Assembly (NCBI RefSeq): GCF_011044495.1
Contig: NZ_CP049143.1
Coordinates: forward strand, 1,798,001-1,862,000
Reading direction: 5' to 3'
Length of the DNA: 64,000 bases
DNA from: Roseimicrobium sp. ORNL1
GTDB taxonomy: Bacteria > Verrucomicrobiota > Verrucomicrobiia > Verrucomicrobiales > Verrucomicrobiaceae
The notes under the pieces were generated by a model. The model saw only the letters and a list, made by a program, of their open reading frames with translations, did no database searches and had not been told where the DNA came from. Of this stretch, positions 50,841 through 59,220 are shown piece by piece. Position 1 is the first letter of the stretch; the number at the start of each line of letters is the position of its first letter. The position numbers were made by a program, and so were the translations under genes.

Positions 50841-52057
50841 TCCACTGGCTCACTGAACTCCGAGAGCACCTCGCTGCGGACAGCTTCCTTGCGAAGCTGT
50901 TGAATGTTTTTCACTACCACACATTCCGCGCGGGCGGGGCCTTCCTCACGGCCTTCCTGCTGTCGCTGATGTTTGGGGAGCGGGTGATCCGCAAGCTGAT
51001 CTCGCTCAAGGTGGGCCAGCCCATCCGGAGCAAGGAGGAGGTGCAGAAGCTTTTCGACCTCCATGGCAAGAAGGCTGGCACCCCCACCATGGGTGGCGTG
51101 TTGATGCTGGGTACCTTTGTCGCTTCCGTCCTGCTCTGGACAGACTGGCACAACCGGCTCGTGTGGATCTGCCTCATCACCACGCTGCTTCTAGGTTTGC
51201 TCGGGTTCTGGGATGACTACGAGAAGGTGGCGAAGAAGAACTCCAAGGGTGTGAGTGCCCGCTTCAAGCTCGTCTGGCAGTTCAGCGTCGCCATCGTGGC
51301 TGCGTGGGTTCTCGCGTACGCCATGCCAGACGGCACGGTCACCACCAGCCGCACCACCTTCACCCCCGTCACGGATGCCATCACTTCCACAACCCCGGCC
51401 GGCGCGACTGTGCTCAATGAGGTGAAGCTGCCGGTGAGCTACCGCAGCCTGGTGCTGCCCGGCTTCAAGGAGCCTCTCATCGAGGATATGGGTATCTTTG
51501 CCGTGGTGCTGTTTGCATTCATCATCGTCGGCTTCTCCAATGCGGTGAACCTGACCGACGGTCTTGATGGCCTGGCCACGGGGTGTTCCATCAGCACTGG
51601 GTTGGCATATGCCGCGTTTTGTTATCTTACGAGCAACGTCACCTTCTCGAACTTCCTGTTCATCCCTTATTTCCGCCTTGCGGATGAGATGACCATCGTG
51701 GCCATGGCCATGGTGGGAGCGTGTTTCGGGTTCCTCTGGTACAATTGCCAGCCCGCCCGCATGTTCATGGGTGACACCGGCTCCCTGGCCCTCGGCGGTG
51801 CCATTGCGACTCTGGCCATTGCCTGCAAGCAGGAGATCCTGCTGCTCATCGTGGGTGGCGTGTTCGTCATGGAAGCCGGCTCGGTGATGATCCAGGTGGC
51901 CAGCTTCAAGACGCGTGGGGTGCGTGTGTTCCGCATGTCCCCCATCCACCATCACTTTGAGCTGGGCGGGTGGAAGGAGAGCCAGGTGGTCGTGCGCTTC
52001 TGGATGCTTTCCATCATCTTCGCCCTCATCGCTCTTTCGACGCTCAAGCTCCGCTAG
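50837..52057 (+). CDS. mraY: Phospho-MurNAc-pentapeptide transferase
   Basis: 406 residues with about ten membrane helices. The active-site Asp motifs are visible as FWDDYEKVAKKNS, the NLTDGLDGLATG loop and the SPIHHHFEL sequence in the C-terminal third. It makes lipid I by transfer to undecaprenyl phosphate on the cytoplasmic face. It is longer than the typical 360 because of an extra segment of about 45 residues (about 160-205) between helices. ATGA overlap with murF; 19 bases to murD. Confidence 0.97.
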   Translation: MIHWLTELREHLAADSFLAKLLNVFHYHTFRAGGAFLTAFLLSLMFGERVIRKLISLKVGQPIRSKEEVQKLFDLHGKKAGTPTMGGVLMLGTFVASVLLWTDWHNRLVWICLITTLLLGLLGFWDDYEKVAKKNSKGVSARFKLVWQFSVAIVAAWVLAYAMPDGTVTTSRTTFTPVTDAITSTTPAGATVLNEVKLPVSYRSLVLPGFKEPLIEDMGIFAVVLFAFIIVGFSNAVNLTDGLDGLATGCSISTGLAYAAFCYLTSNVTFSNFLFIPYFRLADEMTIVAMAMVGACFGFLWYNCQPARMFMGDTGSLALGGAIATLAIACKQEILLLIVGGVFVMEAGSVMIQVASFKTRGVRVFRMSPIHHHFELGGWKESQVVVRFWMLSIIFALIALSTLKLR

Positions 52058-52076
52058 CTCCATTTCGCTTCATTTC

Positions 52077-53453
52077 ATGGCCTCCACTCCACAACAGCAC
52101 ATAGCCATTCTCGGAGCCGGTCGCAGTGGTCTCGGGTCGGCGCGTCTTGCCCGCAAGCAGGGTGCGGTGCCGGTGGTTTTTGATGAAGGTGATCCGGTGA
52201 AGCTGCGGAAGGCTGTCGAGGACCTGGAGCGTGAGGGATTCCGTGTGGTGCTCGGCCTGGAGGGAGCCAGGGAAGCCTGCGCTGCGCAGAAGTTTGATCT
52301 GGTGGTGACCAGTCCGGGGCTCGATGCCGGATGGCCGCTGCCGAAGGTGTTCACCGACGCGGGCGTCCCTCTGATTGGCGAAATGGAGTATGCCTGGCGT
52401 GCGCTCAGCCACATTCCCGTGGTGGGCATCACCGGCACAAATGGCAAGACCACCACCACGGAAATCGTGGAGCGCATGTTCAACGTGTGCGGTCGCCGGA
52501 CCATCGCCTGTGGGAACTACGGCCACGCCATCAGCGAGGTCGCGGTGGCCGAGGCTGAATATGATGTGCTCACGGTGGAGGTGAGTTCTTTCCAGGTGGA
52601 GACCATCACCAGCTTCCGTCCCACAGTGGCACTGTGGCTGAACTTTGCGCCGGATCACCTCGACCGTTATCCGGACAATGAAGCCTACTTCGCGGCGAAG
52701 AAGCACATCTTCGACTACATGACGGAGGAGGACTTCGCCGTAATCCGTGCAGGCGAGCCACTGGGGGAATTGAAGCCGAAGGTAATCACCTTCACCACAG
52801 AGGCTGGCGTGGAAGCGGACTTCCAGCTTCTGAATGACAGCGTGCTCTTCCGTGGCCAGCGCATCGCTCATGTGTCCGATCTGCCTCTGAAGGAGCGGCA
52901 CAACATCGAAAACCAGATGGCCGCCCTCGGCGCCGGCTGGGCGATGGGGCTGAAGTTCGAGGAGCTCGTGCCGGCCCTGGCGGGTTATGAACCCGCGAGA
53001 CATCGCTGCGAATTCGTCGCGGAGGTCGATGGCCGTCGTTACATCAACGACTCGAAGGCCACGAACCTCCACGCTTTAGAAACTTGTTTAAAATCGCAAG
53101 ATAATCCGGTAGTGTTAATTGTTGGTGGCAAAGAAAAGGGTCTCGATTATACTCCTTTTCGTCCGCTCCTTCGGGAGAAAGTCACCGCCTTGGTGACCTT
53201 GGGCGAGATCGGAGAGAAGCTTGCGGCCCAATTCTCCGATCTGGTGCCGTGTGAACGGGTTGCAACAGTCCAGGATGCCGTCGTTTCCGCCACGGAAATG
53301 GCCCGTCCAGGGCAGAGCATCGTGTTCAGTCCGGGGACTTCATCATTCGACATGTTCAGCGGCTACGCGGAGCGGGGCAATGTGTTCCGCGATGCCGTGC
53401 TCAACCTTTCCAGCGCCAAGCAACCAACCCAAACGAAGGAGACGCTGTCATGA
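52077..53453 (+). CDS. murD: UDP-MurNAc-Ala:D-Glu ligase
   Basis: 458 residues from ATG at 52077. The P-loop GTNGKTTT is at 120-127; FAPDHLDRYP and YINDSKATN are Mur-ligase motifs. It adds D-glutamate to UDP-MurNAc-Ala. The part at about 53070-53155 is conspicuously AT-rich with TTA, AAT and AGA-like rare codons in a GC-rich gene. The stop overlaps the LysM gene start as ATGA. Confidence 0.95.
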   Translation: MASTPQQHIAILGAGRSGLGSARLARKQGAVPVVFDEGDPVKLRKAVEDLEREGFRVVLGLEGAREACAAQKFDLVVTSPGLDAGWPLPKVFTDAGVPLIGEMEYAWRALSHIPVVGITGTNGKTTTTEIVERMFNVCGRRTIACGNYGHAISEVAVAEAEYDVLTVEVSSFQVETITSFRPTVALWLNFAPDHLDRYPDNEAYFAAKKHIFDYMTEEDFAVIRAGEPLGELKPKVITFTTEAGVEADFQLLNDSVLFRGQRIAHVSDLPLKERHNIENQMAALGAGWAMGLKFEELVPALAGYEPARHRCEFVAEVDGRRYINDSKATNLHALETCLKSQDNPVVLIVGGKEKGLDYTPFRPLLREKVTALVTLGEIGEKLAAQFSDLVPCERVATVQDAVVSATEMARPGQSIVFSPGTSSFDMFSGYAERGNVFRDAVLNLSSAKQPTQTKETLS

Positions 53454-54523
53454 AACCCAAGACGACTCCCAAGAAGCCAGAGGACTTCAATTCGGACAAG
53501 TTCTGGCGACACTACGTGGCCACGGATGCGGCCGATGCCGACATGCTCGAAGACGAAAACAAAACCGGGAACGCCAGTCGCATCTTCATTTTCCTGTTGC
53601 TGCTCCATGCCTTCTTCATTGGAGCCGTGGTGCTCTACAATCTTGTCGCTGATCGTCCGAAGCCTGCGTTCGTGGATGCTACAGCGCCGACGCCGAAATC
53701 CGGAGATTCCGGCAAGTTCACGCCGCCTCAAGTGATTCCGGGGAAGACCAAGGAGTACATCGTCGCCTCGGGTGACTCCATCAAGACGATCGCGGACAAG
53801 ACCGGCACTCCTGCAGATGAGATTGTCAGGCTCAACGGCCTCGATCGTGGCAACTCGATCACTGCTGGCAAGAAGCTTGTGGTGCTCGACAATTCGCCGC
53901 CGAAGGCTGCCGCCGTAGCTCTTCCTCCGCAGGTGCCGCAGCCCGGCCCCACGCCGCAGGAGACGGTGGTGGCCGTACAGCATACCACCAAGCCGGGGGT
54001 CATGGAGACCTTCCGCGCCGTGGAGCCGGTCAAGGCGATAGCGCAGCCCACGAAGATGGTCGTCCTCGACATGCCGCCGGAGAAAGTGGAGGCCGTGGCA
54101 CAGACCCGCCCCATGAAGGTGGAGGATAAGCTTCCTGAGGAGCCCAAGCCTGCGAAGAAGCACGTGGAAGACTCCCTGCCAGTGGCCAAACCCGTGGAAA
54201 CGAAGCCCGCTCCTGCGAAGCCTGCTGAGCCCAAGCCCGTCGCCAAAGTGGCCGAGCCCAAGAAGACGCCGGCGGCTGAGCCTGCTGTCGCTGCGGCCAA
54301 GCCCGCGGAAGCAAAGCCTGCAGCTGCGAAACCCGCCACCGCCAAGCCTGCCGCGGCCAAGCCCGGGAATGGCGCCTCTCACACGGTGAAAGCGGGCGAG
54401 ACGCCCTATGCCATCGCACGGAAGTACGGCGTGACGCCGGATCAACTCATGCGCTTCAACGGCATCAAGGACGCAAGCAAGCTGAAGATTGGCGCCGTAC
54501 TTAAAGTACCGCCGAAGCAGTAG
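53450..54523 (+). CDS. Membrane-anchored protein with two LysM domains in the dcw cluster
   Basis: 357 residues: cytoplasmic N-terminus (about 1-44), membrane helix (45-64), first LysM domain at about 102-146 (KEYIVASGDSIKTIADKTG, ending KKLVVL), a long Pro/Ala/Lys-rich linker (about 150-310), second LysM at the end (HTVKAGETPYAIARKYGV, ending GAVLKVPPK). LysM domains bind peptidoglycan glycan chains. The cytoplasmic start and the dcw position suggest it links the divisome to the wall. ATGA overlap with murD; 49 bases to ftsW. Not a standard dcw member. Confidence 0.9.
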   Translation: MKPKTTPKKPEDFNSDKFWRHYVATDAADADMLEDENKTGNASRIFIFLLLLHAFFIGAVVLYNLVADRPKPAFVDATAPTPKSGDSGKFTPPQVIPGKTKEYIVASGDSIKTIADKTGTPADEIVRLNGLDRGNSITAGKKLVVLDNSPPKAAAVALPPQVPQPGPTPQETVVAVQHTTKPGVMETFRAVEPVKAIAQPTKMVVLDMPPEKVEAVAQTRPMKVEDKLPEEPKPAKKHVEDSLPVAKPVETKPAPAKPAEPKPVAKVAEPKKTPAAEPAVAAAKPAEAKPAAAKPATAKPAAAKPGNGASHTVKAGETPYAIARKYGVTPDQLMRFNGIKDASKLKIGAVLKVPPKQ

Positions 54524-54572
54524 AAGGGTCTCAGTTTTCAGAGTCTGAGAAGGTCCGTACTGGAGACTCCGC

Positions 54573-55751
54573 ATGCATCGCGCCAGCCTCTACATTTTGC
54601 TCTTCTCCGTAGCCTTGCTCTCGGCGTTTGGCATCGTGATGCTGGCGAGCACGGGCTACTATCTGGAGGAGGGTGAGAAGCAGACCTACGCCACCATGAA
54701 TAACCAGGCCACGTGGCTTGGGCTGGCCGTTGTCGTGGCGGTGGTGGTGGCATTCTTGAATCCGGAGAAGCTGTACGAGTACCGCTGGTGGATCTTCGGC
54801 GTCGCCCTGGTGGGTTTGGTGATGTGTTATGTGCCTTTCTTCGCCAAGGAGATCAATGGCGCCCGCCGCTGGGTGAGCCTGCACTCCCTGGGTCTGGACA
54901 GGCCGAGCTTCCAGCCCTCGGAAGTCGCGAAGCTCGCCATCATCATCGTGCTCGCGGGATGGTTCGCGCGGTATGAGCCCCTGACGCGGGAGTTCATCGG
55001 TGGTTTCGTGAAGCCCGGATGTCTGCTGGCGGTCACGGTGCTGTTGATCGCGGGTGAAGTGGATCTGGGCACGGCGGCGCTCGTCACTGCCGTGGGCGTG
55101 TCGCTCATGTATGTCGCCGGCACGCGCTGGTACTACCTGGCCGCTGTGGTGGTCGCTGCAGGCGGGGCATTGGGGCTGGCGATTCGTCTCACGCCCAACC
55201 GCGTGGCACGCATCATGGCCTTCCTGGATCTTGAGAAGTACAAGGATGAGATTGGCCTTCAGCAGTGGCGCGCGCTCATGGCCCTCGGCAGCGGGTCGTA
55301 TGAGGGCGTGGGAGCGGGGGACGGGCGCATGAAGCGCGGCTTCCTGCCGGAATCGGAGACGGACTTCATTTTTCCAAACGTCGGTGAAGAGCACGGTCTG
55401 TATGGCACGCTGTTGATTATGGGCCTCTTCATCAGTGTGTCGATTGCCGGCATGATCATCGCCCATCGCGCTCCCACCCGGTTCATGCGGTTGGTGGCTG
55501 TTGGCATCACCGTCACTCTGGCGCTGGAGGCTCTCATCAACATGGGCGTCACCACGGCACTGTTGCCCAACAAGGGACTGCCGCTTCCCTTCGTAAGTTA
55601 TGGCGGCACGAACCTCCTCTTTGCGATGATCAGTGTGGGCATCCTTGTGGCCATCCACCGCAAGTCGTTCGGAACGGTGGCAAGGAAGGACTTGCTGGAA
55701 ACGCGCCGGGGCGGTATGAGAGCCGCCACCCATGGCGCGCATTCTCTTTGA
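54573..55751 (+). CDS. ftsW: Septal peptidoglycan polymerase FtsW
   Basis: 392 residues with about ten membrane helices of the SEDS family. INGARRWVSLHSLGLDRPSFQPSEVAKLA and the C-terminal LPFVSYGGTNLLFAM match FtsW/RodA, and SETDFIFPNVGEEHG is the loop carrying the conserved acidic residue. It polymerises glycan strands from lipid II at the septum with FtsI. It starts after CTGGAGA. A gap of 258 bases follows before murG. Confidence 0.95.
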   Translation: MHRASLYILLFSVALLSAFGIVMLASTGYYLEEGEKQTYATMNNQATWLGLAVVVAVVVAFLNPEKLYEYRWWIFGVALVGLVMCYVPFFAKEINGARRWVSLHSLGLDRPSFQPSEVAKLAIIIVLAGWFARYEPLTREFIGGFVKPGCLLAVTVLLIAGEVDLGTAALVTAVGVSLMYVAGTRWYYLAAVVVAAGGALGLAIRLTPNRVARIMAFLDLEKYKDEIGLQQWRALMALGSGSYEGVGAGDGRMKRGFLPESETDFIFPNVGEEHGLYGTLLIMGLFISVSIAGMIIAHRAPTRFMRLVAVGITVTLALEALINMGVTTALLPNKGLPLPFVSYGGTNLLFAMISVGILVAIHRKSFGTVARKDLLETRRGGMRAATHGAHSL

Positions 55752-56009
55752 CAACCGCAGCCCGCTCACCAAGGCGGGTTCCGGTCTTTTGCGCCCCGAT
55801 CACGTGCAACACGTATCCGCCATTTTTCCATGGTTTCGAGAAACTCGAAAAGGTTTCCGCTTTTATCCCGCAAGGAATGCTGACGCGCAGCGATCTCAGA
55901 TCGTTGCTTCCAGTTTCTTACCACCCACCCATTTTGAATCGCCCTCGCGCCTGCGACTCCATTCCGCCCCCGGAGTCCCGTGCAGCGCAGGACCAACCCT
56001 TTCTGCTCG

Positions 56010-57263
56010 ATGAAGAACCCGCGCAAAAAGAACAAGCACCAACGCCACCAGAATCCCAACCAGAAGCAGCAGCAGAAATCAAATCAGCCGGCGCCCAATG
56101 GCAGGCAGGTGGAGCAAAGGCAGAAGCAGCAGGGCACAAACACGGCAGGTGCACAGAAATCCTCCGGGAAGAAGCACTACCTCATCGCGTGCGGCGGCAC
56201 GGGCGGGCATCTCTTCCCCGGCATCGCGGTTGCTGAGATTCTCCAGGGGCGCGGCCATGACGTGACCCTGTTGATCAGCGAGAAGAAGATCGATGCGCTG
56301 GCGGCCAGCGGCCACAGCAAGCTCACCTTTGAAAAGATGCCCTTCCTGGCCATGCCCAAGCCATGGTCACCCAAGATGGCGGGCTTCATGATGGGCGTGT
56401 GGAGCGGCCTCAAGCGATGCAAGGAACTCATCCGCAAGCACCAGACGACTGCGGTGCTGGGCATGGGGGGCTTCACCTCGTTTGCCCCGGTGCTGGCGGG
56501 CAGGCAGTGCAAGGTGAAGACCTTCATTCACGATTCCAATGCCATCCCGGGGAAGGCGAACAAACTGACTGCCCGGTTCTGCGATGAAGTCCTGCTGGGA
56601 TTTGAGGAGTGCGGCCAGTATTTCCCTGAGAAAAAAGTGAAGCGCACCGTGGGAACGCCGGTGCGCAGTGCCCTGCTCTGGGCGGCGACGGAAACCTCGG
56701 AAGATCCGTATGCCTTCTTCAACTTGAACAGGGACCTGCCCACCTTGCTGGTCATTGGCGGAAGCCAGGGTGCCCGTGGCATCAACAACGCCGTGGCGCA
56801 TTCGCTTGACCAACTCGATGCACTAGGCATTCAGATCCTGCACATCACCGGTCCGGGGGACTACCAGGAGATGACAGATGCTTATGCTCCGAAGGAAATC
56901 CGGCTCCGCTCGCATGTGGCCGCCTTCTGCCACCGCATGGACCTCGCGTACCGCGTGGCGGATGTCGCCCTCGCCCGCAGTGGTGCCTCCACCCTTGCGG
57001 AGCTGGCCACGTTTGGCGTGCCCAGCATTCTGGTGCCGTATCCTTATGCGGCCGACGATCACCAGACGAAAAACGCGGCCATCTTCGACAAAGCGGGGGC
57101 TGGTCTGATGATTAAGGAAACAGACCTCTCACCGGAAGAACTGACAGCCCAGGTCCGCCGGCTCATCCAGGATCAGGAGCACCATCAGAAGATGCAAACC
57201 GCAGCCCGCACCATGGCGCACCCCAAGGCAGCCGTGGCGATTGCGGATGCCTTGGAAGAATAA
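56010..57263 (+). CDS. murG: Lipid II synthase MurG with a Gln/Asn/Lys-rich extension
   Basis: 417 residues from ATG at 56010. The glycosyltransferase starts at YLIACGGTGGHLFPG with GGTGGH at 62-67. VLGMGGFTSFAP, IHDSNAIPGKAN and GGSQGARGIN are the further MurG motifs. It adds GlcNAc to lipid I at the inner face of the membrane. The first 54 residues, rich in Gln, Asn, Lys and His, are not part of the known fold and are unusual. After murG the dcw cluster ends; the convergent gene at 57335 follows. Confidence 0.95.
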   Translation: MKNPRKKNKHQRHQNPNQKQQQKSNQPAPNGRQVEQRQKQQGTNTAGAQKSSGKKHYLIACGGTGGHLFPGIAVAEILQGRGHDVTLLISEKKIDALAASGHSKLTFEKMPFLAMPKPWSPKMAGFMMGVWSGLKRCKELIRKHQTTAVLGMGGFTSFAPVLAGRQCKVKTFIHDSNAIPGKANKLTARFCDEVLLGFEECGQYFPEKKVKRTVGTPVRSALLWAATETSEDPYAFFNLNRDLPTLLVIGGSQGARGINNAVAHSLDQLDALGIQILHITGPGDYQEMTDAYAPKEIRLRSHVAAFCHRMDLAYRVADVALARSGASTLAELATFGVPSILVPYPYAADDHQTKNAAIFDKAGAGLMIKETDLSPEELTAQVRRLIQDQEHHQKMQTAARTMAHPKAAVAIADALEE

Positions 57264-57297
57264 GGACTGAACAGGCAAACGCGCATGATTTCCGGCT

Positions 57298-57319
57298 CGC
57301 GGGCTCCTGAGAACCCGCG
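57298..57319. terminator. Hairpin between convergent murG and Roadblock gene
   Basis: CGCGGG and CCCGCG form a stem with a ten-base loop, in the 71-base gap between convergent stops. Neither side has a U-run; it may weakly block read-through in both directions. Confidence 0.45.
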
Positions 57320-57334
57320 GACGAAGAGGGCTGG

Positions 57335-58288
57335 CTAGCTGCCTCCCACTTCCACGGAAAGAACGAGAGCCTCCCGCAGGGAAGCCGCTGCCGATTCCGT
57401 CAGGACGGGGGCATCGACTAGGATCACCGTCACCAGCCCGAAGCGGGTGGAGCAGGGCAGTACATGCACGTCACCGAGGTCGCCCACGTTGACCTGCAGG
57501 ATGCCCAAGGGTTGGTGCAGGCTGCCTGCACTGGCTCGCAACTCCTGCTGCACCGCAAGCATGGCAGAGACAATCAGCGAGGGATGGGTGGGTACTCCCC
57601 ACAGCATATCGCCGTGGTCATCTGCCAGGAGGATTTCTGTGGCCCCGGTGAGGCGGGCAGCCCAGTGGGTGAAATTCTCCAGACGCTCGGTGATGGGCCC
57701 TTCCATGGGCTGGAAGGCGGGAGCTATGGCGGAAATCGGGGCAGGGGAGGCCTCTTCTTGGGCAGCTTCAGGAACAGAAACAGGCGCGGGCGCGGGAGCT
57801 GGAACCGGAGCGACGGCCTCGACAGGAGGTGCCGGTGCAGGTGCTGGTGCTGGCTCGGGACGCAGGCTTGAGAGTGGCGGCAGCTGGCTGAGAGGCGGAG
57901 GTGCCGGGGGTGCCATGGGCGCTTGTAGAGGCGCAGCCGAAGGTGGTGCAGCCTGCACCGCAGGTGGTTCATCTTGAATCAGTCCTGCATGCTTGGCTCG
58001 ATCCCGAATCACGCGCAGCTTCTCGCGAATCAGCACCACATCGGCACTGGGAGGCTGGGGCTGCTGCGGCTGAGAGATTGACGCCGGCGCGGAGAGAGCG
58101 CTGGGGGCAGGCTCCGAGTTGTTGGTGGCCGGTTCCGGTCCCTGTGGCAGGAGCGGTTGCTGGCGGGGTTGAGAGGCATCCGGCAGCGTCTGGATATCCC
58201 AGCCGCCTCCTGTGCCTGTTGATGTGGTCCCGTGTAACAGCGCAGCCAGAGCCCGCACTTCGTCAGGTTCAATCCAGGAGACTTGCAT
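57335..58288 (-). CDS. Pro-rich protein with C-terminal Roadblock/LC7-like domain
   Basis: 317 residues from ATG at 58288, overlapping the ParA stop by 20 bases. The N-terminal 60 residues have an acidic helix, the middle (about 60-200) is Pro/Ala-rich and disordered, and the C-terminus (about 210-315; TERLENFTHWAARLTGATEI, then LLADDHGDMLWGV, SMLAVQQELR-like helix) resembles the Roadblock/LC7 fold. Such domains serve as GTPase-associated scaffolds in MglB and others. Its coupling with a ParA ATPase suggests a positioning pair. Domain assignment is by pattern. Confidence 0.75.
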   Translation of the reverse strand: MQVSWIEPDEVRALAALLHGTTSTGTGGGWDIQTLPDASQPRQQPLLPQGPEPATNNSEPAPSALSAPASISQPQQPQPPSADVVLIREKLRVIRDRAKHAGLIQDEPPAVQAAPPSAAPLQAPMAPPAPPPLSQLPPLSSLRPEPAPAPAPAPPVEAVAPVPAPAPAPVSVPEAAQEEASPAPISAIAPAFQPMEGPITERLENFTHWAARLTGATEILLADDHGDMLWGVPTHPSLIVSAMLAVQQELRASAGSLHQPLGILQVNVGDLGDVHVLPCSTRFGLVTVILVDAPVLTESAAASLREALVLSVEVGGS

Positions 58289-59075
58289 GGCTTTGGAGCT
58301 GGTCTTTGCGGGTGCTGAGTCCGGTGCGGTCTTCGATGTCGGCGGCGAGTTGATCAAACAGGAGAGCGGTGGCCGGCGGATTCTTGCGGAGCAGGCCGAG
58401 GGGCAGGCCATGCGCGCTGGCTTCGAGGAAGAGGGGGTCGCGTGGGATGGCCTGATTGAAGAGGAAGGACGCGGGAAGCATCTCGCGGAGTTCGCGGGCC
58501 ACTTTCAGGCTGGCCTCGTGATTCGCCATGAGCATGGTGAGCAGAATGCCGGCCACGCGCACCTGGGATCCTTCCGACCGGAAGCGGGCCAGTGTCTCCA
58601 GCAGCAGGGGGACGCTGCGAACGGCGAGGGGCTCCGCCTGCTGGGGAACGAGCACCCAGTCCGAGCCGCGCACGGCCACCTCGGTGATGCTGGTCAGGCC
58701 TGCGGCGGTGTCCATGAGCACCACGTCGTAGCCGAGGATGTCGCATTGCCTCAGCAAGTCCTGAATTTTCTGGGGTGCATCGTCCACGCGACCCGCCTTC
58801 AGGAAGGCGTCCGGCACGCCGCAGGGCAGGATGCTGAACTCCGGCAGGCGCGTCGGCAGGACGTAGGGCCGCACGTTTCCGCCCGACATGAGGAAGTCAT
58901 AAAATCCACGCTTCTTCCGGGTGTTCCTGCTCAGGGAGAGCCCGATGCCGCCCTGGGGGTCTGTGTCGATGAGAAGAGTATTCCAACCGCGGCGAGCGAG
59001 GGCGTGGCCGAGATTGATGCAGACGGTCGTCTTTCCGACGCCTCCTTTTTGACTGGCAGTGGCGAGAGCTATCAC
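58269..59075 (-). CDS. ParA/MinD-family ATPase without ParB
   Basis: 268 residues. The deviant Walker A KGGVGKTT is at residues 10-17, LLIDTDPQGG is Walker A' with DPQG at about 39-42, and VVLMDTAAG is Walker B. ParA-type ATPases use this motif for segregation or positioning of cargo. No parB is present. The partner overlapping its stop is the Roadblock-like gene, so the pair may position a protein rather than the chromosome. Symbol left empty as the role is not decided. Confidence 0.88.
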   Translation of the reverse strand: MIALATASQKGGVGKTTVCINLGHALARRGWNTLLIDTDPQGGIGLSLSRNTRKKRGFYDFLMSGGNVRPYVLPTRLPEFSILPCGVPDAFLKAGRVDDAPQKIQDLLRQCDILGYDVVLMDTAAGLTSITEVAVRGSDWVLVPQQAEPLAVRSVPLLLETLARFRSEGSQVRVAGILLTMLMANHEASLKVARELREMLPASFLFNQAIPRDPLFLEASAHGLPLGLLRKNPPATALLFDQLAADIEDRTGLSTRKDQLQSHASLLD

Positions 59076-59220
59076 GTGGGTGAGGTTAGCGAAGATCGCC
59101 GGCTTTGCAGCGAAATGTTCGCGTTACATGGCGCAGGTTGGCAAAAGTCTTTACTGACGGAGGGCAGTTTACTAGGATCGAAGGACTTTCCCCAAAAAAT
59201 CACGAGACCAAGCGCCATAC

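Noticed and set aside
53363-54574. 403-codon minus-strand frame rich in Gly/Leu/Arg
   Set aside because: Antisense of the LysM gene; low complexity mirrors the Pro/Ala/Lys linker.
54531-55772. 413-codon minus-strand frame
   Set aside because: Antisense of ftsW; His/Arg-rich composition and no recognisable motif.
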